A DNA stretch of 64,000 nucleotides, taken from contig NZ_SNZR01000013.1 of assembly GCF_004363955.1 (NCBI RefSeq), forward strand, positions 930,001-994,000, given 5' to 3'. How positions within the stretch are numbered: position 1 is the stretch's first letter; each line of letters begins with the position of its first letter. The translations under genes were made by a program, and so were the position numbers. Positions 1 to 7,962 of the stretch are shown here, one piece after another. The DNA comes from Enterovirga rhinocerotis (lineage in GTDB: Bacteria > Pseudomonadota > Alphaproteobacteria > Rhizobiales > Beijerinckiaceae). The notes below the pieces were generated by a model. The model was not told the DNA's origin. It ran no database searches and was given only the letters and a program-made list of their open reading frames with translations.

Positions 1-23
1 CGCAATCGGGCGGCGGTGGGCGG

Positions 24-1175
24 ATGATTACGCGGTTGGCTGTTGCGGGATATCGATCCCTCCGGGACCTGCGGATCGAGCTCGGCCCGCTGACCCTGGT
101 GACGGGGGCGAACGGGAGCGGAAAATCGAGTCTCTACCGGTCCCTGCGGCTCCTCGCCGACATCGCGCAGGGGCGGATCATCCGCTCGTTGGCGGAGGAG
201 GGCGGGCTGCCCTCGACGCTCTGGGCCGGCCCCGAATCCTATTCCCGCGGCATGAAGGCCGGGACGACTCCCGTGCAAGGCACGGTGAGAACGAATCCCA
301 TCCGGTTGAAGCTGGGTTTTTCCGGGCCCGATTACGGCTACGCGGCCGAGCTGGGCCTGCCGCCGCCGATTCCTCCTTCCGCCTTCTTCCTCGATCCGGA
401 GATCAAGCAGGAGGCGATCTGGACCGGGGAGACCATCCGCCGGTCGAACGTCTTCGCCAAGCGCGAGGGGCGCTCCGTCCGTATCCGCGATGCGGAGGGC
501 GTGTGGCAGCAGATCGCGACCGGGCTGCCGGCGGTGGACAGCATGATGACGCATTGCGCGGAGCCGCAGGCGGCGTCGGAACTGCTCGACCTTCGTGAGC
601 GGATGCGGGCCTGGCGCTTCTACGATCACCTGCGCACCGACCGGGACGCGCCGGCGCGGCGGCCGCAGGTCGGAACCTACACGCCGGCTCTGTCGGATGA
701 CGGGTCCGACGTCGCGGCGGCCCTTCAGACGATCCGGGAGATCGGCGACGAGCGCGAACTCGACCATCGCATCGACGATGCCTTTCCGGGCGCGAGGATC
801 GAGATCTCGCATGAGAGGGCGCATTTCGACCTCGTCATGCATCAGCGCGGGCTGCTGCGTCCGCTCGGGGCCGCCGAGCTATCGGACGGCACGCTGCGCT
901 ACATCCTGCTGGTCGCGGCGCTCCTGTCGCCGCGTCCGGCGCCGCTGACGGTGCTCAACGAGCCCGAGACGAGCCTGCATCCGGACCTTCTCGAACCGCT
1001 CGCGCGGTTGATCGGCGCGGCGTCGCTCAACGGGCAGGTGGTGGTCGTGACTCATGCGCGGCGGCTGGTCGAGGCCCTGGCCGCGCATGCGCCATGCCGG
1101 CGCCTCGATCTGTCGAAGCGGCTCGGGGAGACCATCGCCGGGGAGGACGAGCGGGCCTCCTGGACCTGGCCGTGA
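24..1175 (+). CDS. AAA-type ATPase, OLD/RecF-like
   Basis: This 383-residue predicted ATPase resembles the stand-alone AAA proteins related to OLD and RecF. The P-loop GANGSGKSS lies at residues 28-36, just after a beta strand that opens the protein. An ABC-like signature segment (LSDGTLRYILL) follows near residue 286. A Walker-B-like stretch (TVLNEPETSLHPD) and a switch histidine segment (VVVTHARRL) complete the ATPase core near the C-terminus. The spacing between the P-loop and the signature fits an SMC/RecF-type head with a short insert instead of a long coiled coil. No nuclease (TOPRIM) domain is visible, so the substrate is unknown. The gene stands alone, convergent with the following transglycosylase. 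The ATG at 24 is the first available start, but only 23 bases of upstream sequence are present. Confidence 0.85.
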   Translation: MITRLAVAGYRSLRDLRIELGPLTLVTGANGSGKSSLYRSLRLLADIAQGRIIRSLAEEGGLPSTLWAGPESYSRGMKAGTTPVQGTVRTNPIRLKLGFSGPDYGYAAELGLPPPIPPSAFFLDPEIKQEAIWTGETIRRSNVFAKREGRSVRIRDAEGVWQQIATGLPAVDSMMTHCAEPQAASELLDLRERMRAWRFYDHLRTDRDAPARRPQVGTYTPALSDDGSDVAAALQTIREIGDERELDHRIDDAFPGARIEISHERAHFDLVMHQRGLLRPLGAAELSDGTLRYILLVAALLSPRPAPLTVLNEPETSLHPDLLEPLARLIGAASLNGQVVVVTHARRLVEALAAHAPCRRLDLSKRLGETIAGEDERASWTWP

Positions 1176-1196
1176 GGCTGCGCGCGGATCCGCGCG

Positions 1197-2375
1197 TCAG
1201 CCCCGGCGCAGCGCGTTCAGGACCTTCCCGCCGGCGCGTCCGGTCGGCTTCATGCCCAGGCGCCGCTCGACATCCTTGATCGCGTCGCGGGTCTTCGGAC
1301 CGATGCGCCCGTCAGGCTCGCCGACATCGTAGCCGCGGCGCGCGAGCAGGACCATCAGTTCCCGCCGCTCGACCCGCGTCAGGCCCGGATCGTCCGTCGG
1401 CCATTGGCCCTGGATTCCCGGGGCACCGCGCAGCCGATCGGACAGGACCGAGATGGCGAGGCCGTAGGATTCGGCGCCGTTATACGAATAGAGCGCGTCG
1501 AAGTTGCGGGTGACGAGGAAGCCGGGGCCGTTCCGTCCGGCCGGCATGATGAGGCCAGCCGTATAGTTGCCGGAGAGCGGCCGCCCGTCTGCGCGGGTGA
1601 CGCCGGCGGAGGCCCAGGCGGAAAGCGGGCGCTTGCCCTTGCGGCCGGTCGGCGCGACCCCGGAGGGGACGCGGACCTCGAAGCCCCAGGGCAATCCGTT
1701 GACCCAGCCGGCGCGGCGCAGGAAGTTCGCCGTCGAGCCGACGGCGTCGGGCACCGAATCGACGATGTCGCGTCGCCCGTCGCCATCGAGATCGACGGCG
1801 AGCCGCTGATAGGTCGACGGCATGAACTGGGTCTGCCCGAAGGCCCCGGCCCAGGAGCCCGTGAGGCGCGAGGGATGGATGTCGCCGCTCTGGATGATCC
1901 TGAGCGTCGCCATCAGCTCGCCCTTGAAATAATCGCGCCGGCGGGTCGCGTAGCAGGAGAGGGTCGTCAGCGACTGGACGAGCGGGCGGGTGCCGAGATC
2001 CTTCCCGAAATTCGATTCGACGCCCCACACCCCGGCAATGACGTGACGGTCGACGCCGTAGCGCGATTCGGCGGTCGCGAGGGCTTGGCCCCAGCGCCGC
2101 ATCGCGGCCCGGCCGTCCTGCACGCGCTCGTCGTCGACGAGCATGGTCAGGTAGTCCCAGATCGGCGTCTTGAACTCCGGCTGGTTGCCCATCAGGTCGA
2201 GCACGGTCATGTCCGGCTGCACCTGGCCCGCCGTGGCATCGAAGGTGCGCGCCGAAATGCCCTTGCTGGCGGCCTCGCTGCGCAGGCCGGCGAGGCAGCT
2301 CTGGTAATTGGCCAAGGCCGGGCTCGTTCCGGCGAGGCCGACCACGGCAGCGAGAACGAAACCCTTGAACCGCAT
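1197..2375 (-). CDS. Lytic murein transglycosylase, MltB type
   Basis: This enzyme cleaves the glycan strand of peptidoglycan in the periplasm with 1,6-anhydro product formation. A signal peptide ends near ALANY (residues 20-24). The SLT_2-type catalytic core follows, with the predicted catalytic glutamate E120 in GVWGVESNFG. The motif AFGQTQFMPSTY is typical of the MltB family. The last 60 or so residues form a peptidoglycan-binding_1 repeat (RRGYDVGEPDGRIGPKTRDA). The length, 392 aa, is usual for alphaproteobacterial members. There is an AGGAG ribosome site about 10 bases before the ATG. A perfect CtrA-type motif lies about 42-58 bases upstream of the ATG, so cell-cycle control is plausible by inference. 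Confidence 0.92.
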   Translation of the reverse strand: MRFKGFVLAAVVGLAGTSPALANYQSCLAGLRSEAASKGISARTFDATAGQVQPDMTVLDLMGNQPEFKTPIWDYLTMLVDDERVQDGRAAMRRWGQALATAESRYGVDRHVIAGVWGVESNFGKDLGTRPLVQSLTTLSCYATRRRDYFKGELMATLRIIQSGDIHPSRLTGSWAGAFGQTQFMPSTYQRLAVDLDGDGRRDIVDSVPDAVGSTANFLRRAGWVNGLPWGFEVRVPSGVAPTGRKGKRPLSAWASAGVTRADGRPLSGNYTAGLIMPAGRNGPGFLVTRNFDALYSYNGAESYGLAISVLSDRLRGAPGIQGQWPTDDPGLTRVERRELMVLLARRGYDVGEPDGRIGPKTRDAIKDVERRLGMKPTGRAGGKVLNALRRG

Positions 2376-2416
2376 CGCAAGATCACTCCTGTGTCGGCCC
2401 GATTGTCCGGATCGCC

Positions 2417-2433
2417 GTTAAGATCAGCTTAAC
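2417..2433 (-). promoter_or_regulatory. Perfect palindromic CtrA-type box (TTAA-N7-TTAAC)
   Basis: The sequence GTTAAGATCAGCTTAAC is a perfect 6-5-6 dyad. On both strands it reads TTAA, seven bases, TTAAC, which is the full CtrA consensus known from Caulobacter and Rhizobiales. It lies between the histidine kinase stop and the transglycosylase start, in DNA otherwise almost free of TTAA. That CtrA acts here is inferred. Confidence 0.6.
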
Positions 2434-2479
2434 CAAGGCCGAGGGCGGGACCGAGGCGAGCGCGTCCGCGGCCCCCGGT

Positions 2480-3895
2480 TCAGGGATTGTACTGCGGAAA
2501 GACGACGGTGAACGAGGTCCCCGTCCCGACCGTGCTCTCCACCGCGATCTCCCCCATCATGGCGGCCACCGCGCCATGGGCGATGTGGAGCCCGAGCCCG
2601 AGGGCGCCCTTTCCGCGCCCCGTCGTGAAGAAGGGCTCGAAGACCCGGTTCAGGTGCTGGGGCGCAATGCCGCAACCGTCATCCTCTACGCGGATCGCGA
2701 CATCGCCCTCCTCGGTGAGGCGGGCCCGGATCGCGATCGTTCCGGTCTCGTCCTCGGCATAGGCGTGTGTGCCGGCATTGCGGATCAGGCCCTCGATCAC
2801 CTGCGCCAGCAGATCGGGATAGCCGTCGATGTCGAGCCCCTCCTGGCACTCGACGACGAGGCTGTGCCGCTGGGGCGGCAGCGCCTGGAGAGCCTTGTCG
2901 AGCAGGGTCTTCGCCGAGAACCGGCGGCGACCGCCGCTCAATTGGACGGATGCGATCCGGCTGAAATTCTGGATGAGGCTCGCGGCGCGATCGAGGTTGG
3001 CCGAGACCATCGCCGTGCCGTCCCGGAGACGGTGCAGGGCGCGGGTGAGATCGGCGGGATCGACGCCGGTCTGCGCCGTCCGTTCGCGGAGGCGGCGAAG
3101 CTCCCGCTCGACGATGCTCGTGACCGTGATGGCATTGCCGACCGGCGTGTTGATCTCGTGCGCGACGCCGGCCACCAGTTGGCCGAGCGCCGCGAGCTTC
3201 TCCGTCTGGACGAGGCGATCCTGGGTCTGGCGCAGACGCTCCAGCGAGCCCTCCAGCTCCTCCGTGCGCGCCCGCGCTTCCTCGAACAGCCGCGCGTTCT
3301 CGATCGCGATCACGGCCTGGTCGGCGAAGGTCGTCACGAGGACGATCTCCGCGGGCGAGAACGGCAGGACCTCACTCCGCCCGAGCACCATGACGCCGAT
3401 GAGGTCGCTGCCCTTGAGCAGCGGCACTCCGAGCATCGAGCGCACATTGCCGATCCGGACATCGCCCTGGGGGCCGTATTCGGGATCGGCCCAGGCATCG
3501 TCGATATGGACGGCCTGACCTTCCAGGGCTACCCGACCGACCAGCGTCTCCCGGCCGGGCCGGATGCGCACCTGCTGCTCGATCTTGCGATAGACGGGAT
3601 TGAGAATGCGGCTGACCGCGTAGCGGAACACCTCGCCGTCGCGCCGGAAGATCTGGGCCGGACCGGCCGCGCAGAGATCGGCAGCCTTCTGCAGCACCGT
3701 CGTCAGGACATGGTCGAGGTTCGTCGCCGACTGGCTGATGACGCGCAGAACCTCTGCGGTCGCCGCCTGTTGCTGAGCCGCCTCGTTCAACTGCCGGGCC
3801 TGCTGCTCGACCAGCTTGCGCAACTCGCTGTCCGATTGGCCGATCCTCATGCGTTTCCAGGCTCCGACCGCGGCCAAGTTTGAAGCCTCGCGCAT
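2480..3895 (-). CDS. GAF-domain sensor histidine kinase (orphan)
   Basis: This cytosolic two-component sensor kinase has no membrane segment and no response regulator beside it. An N-terminal helix precedes a GAF domain at about residues 55-205. A coiled linker then leads to the phosphoacceptor helix, with H246 in VAGVAHEINTPVG. The ATP-binding domain shows an N-box (GLIRNAGTHAYA, 379-390), G1 (DDGCGI, 405-410) and G2 (GALGLGLHIAHG). The H-box is of the NtrB/ZraS-like AHEINTP type. The signal is unknown. An internal ATG at 3850 (residue 16, before RIGQSDSEL) is an equally possible start. The kinase lies downstream of, and in the same direction as, the MaoC gene, with 91 bp between them. Confidence 0.88.
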   Translation of the reverse strand: MREASNLAAVGAWKRMRIGQSDSELRKLVEQQARQLNEAAQQQAATAEVLRVISQSATNLDHVLTTVLQKAADLCAAGPAQIFRRDGEVFRYAVSRILNPVYRKIEQQVRIRPGRETLVGRVALEGQAVHIDDAWADPEYGPQGDVRIGNVRSMLGVPLLKGSDLIGVMVLGRSEVLPFSPAEIVLVTTFADQAVIAIENARLFEEARARTEELEGSLERLRQTQDRLVQTEKLAALGQLVAGVAHEINTPVGNAITVTSIVERELRRLRERTAQTGVDPADLTRALHRLRDGTAMVSANLDRAASLIQNFSRIASVQLSGGRRRFSAKTLLDKALQALPPQRHSLVVECQEGLDIDGYPDLLAQVIEGLIRNAGTHAYAEDETGTIAIRARLTEEGDVAIRVEDDGCGIAPQHLNRVFEPFFTTGRGKGALGLGLHIAHGAVAAMMGEIAVESTVGTGTSFTVVFPQYNP

Positions 3896-3986
3896 GACGG
3901 CGTGTCAATCGTCCATCGTCGTGACGAAACCCGACGATGGCACGATGCTTCGCGGGGCGACCGGCCGCCGGGTGCGCCTGCGTCCC

Positions 3987-4451
3987 TCAGGCGGCCGGCG
4001 GCACGGCCCCGTTCCGGGTCCTCATCATCAGGGTGATGAAGCCCGACTGCACCGTCTCGTCATGCTGGTTGAGGACGTCGAAGCCGAGCTTGACGACGCC
4101 GCGGGCGGGATCGCGCGTCGGGCGGGCGAGGAGCGGCGTGACCCGCGCGCGGACGGTGTCGCCGATCTTGACGGGAGCCGCGAAGGTCCAGCCCACCTCG
4201 AGCAGGCCGATCGCCGTCCCGTCGATCAGGTTCATCTGCGACATCAGCCCGATCGCGACCGACATCGTGAGGGGGCCGTGCGCGATGCGCCCGCCATAGG
4301 GTGTCTCGGTCCGGCAGAACTCCTCGTCGACATGCAGCGGGTTGTGGTCGCCGACGAGCCCGGCAAACAGCGAGATGTCGCCCTCGCCGATCGTCCGCCC
4401 GCGCGACAGGATCGGCGTTCCGATCTCGAAATCCTCGACGTGAAGGCCCAA
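3987..4451 (-). CDS. MaoC-family (R)-hydratase
   Basis: This single hot-dog-fold enoyl-CoA hydratase of 154 aa has the canonical motif GDHNPLHVD, in which Asp and His of the D-x4-H dyad hydrate trans-2-enoyl-CoA. The chosen start is a TTG at 4451. A GGAGGA ribosome site precedes it by eight bases, and the protein begins GLHVEDFEIG, the usual MaoC opening. The gene is divergent from the TetR regulator, and the shared 34-bp operator-like sequence lies between them, so it is probably part of the same regulon as the acyl-CoA ligase and carboxylase genes. Its chain-length preference cannot be read from sequence. Confidence 0.88.
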   Translation of the reverse strand: MGLHVEDFEIGTPILSRGRTIGEGDISLFAGLVGDHNPLHVDEEFCRTETPYGGRIAHGPLTMSVAIGLMSQMNLIDGTAIGLLEVGWTFAAPVKIGDTVRARVTPLLARPTRDPARGVVKLGFDVLNQHDETVQSGFITLMMRTRNGAVPPAA

Positions 4452-4471
4452 GGCCGCGTTCCTCCATATCC

Positions 4472-4505
4472 GACCGGGCGGTTAGATGACCGGCTTGTCA
4501 GACGG
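4472..4505. promoter_or_regulatory. Putative TetR operator, copy 1
   Basis: This 34-base stretch lies between the divergent MaoC and TetR genes. It matches the sequence at 6994-7027 in 25 of 34 positions without gaps (shared core GACCGNNCGGTTAGA, then CTTGTCAGNCGG). It contains the CCGNNCGG symmetry common in TetR operators. TTGTCA at 4495-4500 could be the -35 box for the regulator itself, which suggests autoregulation. Confidence 0.6.
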
Positions 4506-4548
4506 TAGCGTGGGCACTACCGTTCCGCAACGACGGGAGGCGCGCCGC

Positions 4549-5298
4549 TTGTTTCCGAGCCGGGAAGATCTGCACGAGGCGAAGCGCCAGGCCGTCCTGC
4601 GGCAGGCCGCGACCTCCTTCAACGCCAGGGGCTTCCATGCGACCTCGCTCGCCGATGTCGCGGCCGGGCTCGGTGTCACGAAGGCGGCGCTCTATCACTA
4701 TTTTCCGAACAAGAACGCGCTCCTCGCCGCCTGTTTCGACCATGCCATGGCGCTCTGCTTCGCCTGTCTCGACAAGGGGCGCGCGGAGGGACGGAACGGG
4801 CGCGAGCGTCTGCTTCTGACGCTGTCGGGCTACATCGCGCAGATCATCGACGACCTGAGCTGCGCCGTCGTGCTGCTCGAGGAGGGCGCGCTCGAAGCGG
4901 ATGACTACGCCAAGGTGATCGCCGAGCGCGACCGCTTCGAGAAGGCTCTGCGAGGACTCGTCCGCGAGGGCGTCAAGGACGGCAGCATCGTGCCGTGCGA
5001 TCCGAAGCTCGTCGTCTTCATCATGCTCGGAGCCCTGAACTGGGTGCCGAAATGGTATCGCCCGGGCGGGCGCTGGAAGCCGGAGCAGATCGCCGCGGCT
5101 CTGGCCGAGGTCTTCGACCGCACGCTGTCCTCGACGCCGGCCGCCGCGATGACGACGGAGGTTGCGCGCATCTCGGGCCGGCGCGCCAAGGCCCGCGCCG
5201 CGGAGCCTCCGGCGCCGGCCTCGGATCCACCGGATCCAGGCCCGCCGAAGCGGCGCGGGACGAGGGCTCGGACGAACGGCGCCGCAAAGGCGCGCTGA
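4549..5298 (+). CDS. TetR/AcrR-family transcriptional regulator
   Basis: This acyl-CoA-cluster regulator has an N-terminal helix-turn-helix (SLADVAAGLGVTKAALYHYF, preceded by ATSFNARGFH) and an all-helical ligand domain. I prefer the TTG at 4549, giving 249 aa, because GGGAGG lies eight bases upstream and the upstream operator and -35-like box then stay outside the gene. The ATG at 4486 would put the start codon inside the operator and has no good ribosome site. The C-terminus is a Pro/Ala/Arg-rich basic tail (about 45 residues) of unknown role. By analogy with FadR/PsrA/LiuR-type TetR proteins the ligand is probably an acyl-CoA of the adjacent pathway; this is inference. Confidence 0.88.
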   Translation: MFPSREDLHEAKRQAVLRQAATSFNARGFHATSLADVAAGLGVTKAALYHYFPNKNALLAACFDHAMALCFACLDKGRAEGRNGRERLLLTLSGYIAQIIDDLSCAVVLLEEGALEADDYAKVIAERDRFEKALRGLVREGVKDGSIVPCDPKLVVFIMLGALNWVPKWYRPGGRWKPEQIAAALAEVFDRTLSSTPAAAMTTEVARISGRRAKARAAEPPAPASDPPDPGPPKRRGTRARTNGAAKAR

Positions 5299-5360
5299 CC
5301 GAGGGGGAGGATGCGGAGTGGGCGAGAACGGCGGCGGCTCGGCTTTCGGGGGCCGGCATC

Positions 5361-6971
5361 ATGCATGACTATCCTCTGGAGCAGCGCACGATCGGCCACA
5401 TGCTGGCGGACAAGGCCGTGCGCGTCGGCGACAGGGCGTGCCTCGTCTTCGGCGGGCGCTCGTACAGCTTCCGCGAGGCGCACCGCCTGTCGAACCGCTT
5501 CGCCAACGCCTTCGCGGCGCTCGGCGTGCGCAAGGGCGACCATGTCGCGACCATGCTGCCGAACTCCCCGGAACTCCTCTGGACCTATTGGGGGCTCGCG
5601 AAGCTCGGTGCCGTCAACGTGCCGCTTAACACCGCGGCGCGGGGCGATCTCCTGCGCTATTTCGTCGAGCAGTCCGATTCCCGCATCGTCGTGGTCGCGC
5701 GGGAATGGCAGGAGCGCATGGCCGAGGCCATCGCGGGAAACCGCGCGGTCGAGGCGCTCGCCACGCTCGGCGGCACGGAGCCGGCGCTCGGTGCGCTCGG
5801 GCTGCCGAGCGCGGCGCTGGAGGAGTTTGCCGAGGCCTCGGACGAGGCGCCGCCCGTCGATGCGGTCCGCTTCGACGATCCTCAATTCATCATGTACACC
5901 TCAGGCACGACGGGGCCGTCGAAGGGCGTCGTCAGCCCTCACGCCCAGGCCCACGCCGTCGGGCGTCATCTGACCCAGCACTACGGCTATCACCAGGACG
6001 ACGTCCTCTATACCTGCCTGCCGCTCTTCCACGGCAATGCGCTCTGGTATTCGTGCTTCGCCGCCTTCTGGGCGGATGCCGCGCTCGCTGTCTCGTCGCG
6101 CTTCACGGCATCGGGCTTCTGGGACGAGATCCGCGCCTGCGGCGCGACGCAGTTCAACGCGCTCGGCGCGATGACGAACATCCTGCTCAAGGCCGAACCC
6201 TCGCCGCGCGAGCGCGCGCACACGGTGCGCCAGGCCATGGTCCTGCCGCTCTCGCGCGAGAGCTACCGCGCCGTCTCGGAGCGCTTCGGCGTCCAGGTCA
6301 CGTCGCTCTACGCGATGACCGAGACCTTCCCGACGACGATGTTCGTGCCGGGCGATCCCGAGGCCAAGGGTTCCTCGGCCGGCAAGCCGCGCGGGCTCGC
6401 CGAGATCCGCATCGTCGACGAGGACGATCGGCCGCTCGGTGTCGGAGAGACGGGCGAGATCTGCGTGCGGCCCTCCGAGCCCTGGATCATGATGAGCGGC
6501 TATTACCGGATGGCCGAGGCGACCGTCCGCGAGACGCGCAACCTCTGGCTCCACACGGGGGACCGCGCCTATCTCGACGAGGACGGCTACCTCTTCTTCG
6601 TCGACCGCAAGAAGGAGGCGATCCGCCGTCGCGGCGAGAACATCTCGGCCTACGAGGTGGAGATGCTGGTCGCCAAGCACCCGGGCGTCGCGGAGGTCGC
6701 GGCCATCGCGGTCGCGTCGGAACTGTCGGAGGACGAGGTGATGGTCTTCGTCGTTCCGGCGCCGGAGAACGCGCCGAGCGAGGAGGAACTCGTTCACTTC
6801 TGCGGCCGGAGCATGGCTCACTTCATGGTGCCGCGCTTCGTCCATTTCATCGACGCCCTGCCGAAGACGGCGAGCGAGAAGATCGAGAAATACAAGCTGA
6901 AGAGCTGGGCCGAGGCGAACCGTGCCTCGCTCTGGGACCGCGAGGCGCGTGGGATCGCGCTCGCGCGCTGA
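5361..6971 (+). CDS. ATP-dependent acyl-CoA ligase (AMP-forming)
   Basis: This class I adenylate-forming enzyme activates a carboxylic acid to its CoA thioester through an acyl-AMP. It has the P-loop-like motif YTSGTTGPSKG at about residues 179-189, the A5 motif (LYAMTETFPTTMF), the A7/A8 hinge (HTGDRAYLDEDGYLFFVDR, then RRRGENISAYE) and the A10 lysine (KTASEKIEKYKL). The size, 536 aa, is standard, closest in style to the CaiC/DitJ-like group. The frame stays open upstream to 4995, but that part overlaps the TetR gene; the first convincing start is ATG 5361, 62 bases after the TetR stop. It is probably cotranscribed with the regulator. The substrate is unknown. Confidence 0.9.
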   Translation: MHDYPLEQRTIGHMLADKAVRVGDRACLVFGGRSYSFREAHRLSNRFANAFAALGVRKGDHVATMLPNSPELLWTYWGLAKLGAVNVPLNTAARGDLLRYFVEQSDSRIVVVAREWQERMAEAIAGNRAVEALATLGGTEPALGALGLPSAALEEFAEASDEAPPVDAVRFDDPQFIMYTSGTTGPSKGVVSPHAQAHAVGRHLTQHYGYHQDDVLYTCLPLFHGNALWYSCFAAFWADAALAVSSRFTASGFWDEIRACGATQFNALGAMTNILLKAEPSPRERAHTVRQAMVLPLSRESYRAVSERFGVQVTSLYAMTETFPTTMFVPGDPEAKGSSAGKPRGLAEIRIVDEDDRPLGVGETGEICVRPSEPWIMMSGYYRMAEATVRETRNLWLHTGDRAYLDEDGYLFFVDRKKEAIRRRGENISAYEVEMLVAKHPGVAEVAAIAVASELSEDEVMVFVVPAPENAPSEEELVHFCGRSMAHFMVPRFVHFIDALPKTASEKIEKYKLKSWAEANRASLWDREARGIALAR

Positions 6972-6993
6972 CGGGTCTGCTCGGTCATTCATT

Positions 6994-7027
6994 GACCGTC
7001 CGGTTAGACAGCAAACTTGTCAGTCGG
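6994..7027. promoter_or_regulatory. Putative TetR operator, copy 2
   Basis: This is the second copy of the 34-base operator-like sequence, between the acyl-CoA ligase and the enoyl-CoA hydratase. It keeps GACCG, CGGTTAGA, CTTGTCAG and CGG in register with copy 1. TTGTCA at 7017-7022 may be a -35 box, with a weak -10 around 7040. It implies that a second TetR-controlled transcript begins here. Confidence 0.6.
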
Positions 7028-7094
7028 ACATATTTGGCGCTAGTGCCGCATGGCGTCTCCGGCGCGCACTGCGCGCGGAGACAGGAGGAAGGCG

Positions 7095-7937
7095 ATGGAC
7101 GCGACCGATCGAACGGCGGAGGGTGCGGACGGTGCCGAGGGGCAGGCCGTCTCGTTCTCGTGGCCGGAGCCCGATATCGCGCTCGCGACCTTCAACCGGC
7201 CGCGCGAACTCAACACCCTCTCGCTGGAACTGCTCGCCGAACTCGACGCGGCGCTCGACCGCGCCGTCGCGGGCGGTGCGCGCTGCCTCGTTCTCACGGG
7301 GTCGGGCCGCGCCTTCTGCGTCGGGGCGCATCTGAAATATTTCACCGCAGGCGACGGGCGCATCGGCAGCGGCCGCTTCGCGCTCCGCGACAACTACCTC
7401 GCCCACATCACGCGCGTCTTCGACCGGATCGAGGCGCTGCCGATCCCCGTGATCGCGGCGATCAACGGCTTCGCGCTCGGCGGCGGCTGCGAGATGGCGC
7501 TGTCCTGCGACCTGCGCATCATCGCCGACGGCGCGCGGATCGGCGTGCCGGAGGTGCGCATCGGCGCCCTCGCGGGGGCGGGGGGCGTGCAGAAGCTCCA
7601 TCGCCTCGTCGGGCGCGGCAAGGCGATGGAATGGATCCTCCTCGGCACGCATATCGAGCCGGCCGATGCGCTCGCGCACGGGCTCGTCACGGCCGTCGTG
7701 CCGGCCGATCGGGTGCTCGACGAGGCGCTCGCCTGGGCGAAGCGCTTCCGCATCGCCGGGCCGCGCGCGGTCGAGCAGTCGAAGATGGCCGTCCATCTGT
7801 GCGGCGATGCCGATCTCGCGAATGCGCGCCGGATCGGTCTCGAAGCCCTGTCGATGCTGATCGACGGCCCCGAATGGCAGGAGGGCATGGCCGCCTTCAT
7901 GCAGAAGCGCGAGCCGCGCTTCCCCGGCCGGTCCTGA
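7095..7937 (+). CDS. Enoyl-CoA hydratase/isomerase (crotonase family)
   Basis: This crotonase-fold protein of 280 aa acts on CoA thioesters. Oxyanion-hole motifs are GRAFCVGAHLKYF and INGFALGGGCEMALSCDL. Both hydratase glutamates seem present, in VPEVRIG and in KAMEWILLG, so true hydratase activity is likely. The start at ATG 7095 is preceded by AGGAGG six bases upstream; an in-frame ATG at 7050 lacks such a site. The gene follows operator copy 2 and precedes the carboxylase beta gene by 25 bp, so the four genes from here to 12025 look like one operon. Confidence 0.92.
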   Translation: MDATDRTAEGADGAEGQAVSFSWPEPDIALATFNRPRELNTLSLELLAELDAALDRAVAGGARCLVLTGSGRAFCVGAHLKYFTAGDGRIGSGRFALRDNYLAHITRVFDRIEALPIPVIAAINGFALGGGCEMALSCDLRIIADGARIGVPEVRIGALAGAGGVQKLHRLVGRGKAMEWILLGTHIEPADALAHGLVTAVVPADRVLDEALAWAKRFRIAGPRAVEQSKMAVHLCGDADLANARRIGLEALSMLIDGPEWQEGMAAFMQKREPRFPGRS

Positions 7938-7962
7938 ACGAGATCCGAGGAGCCGAGCCGCC

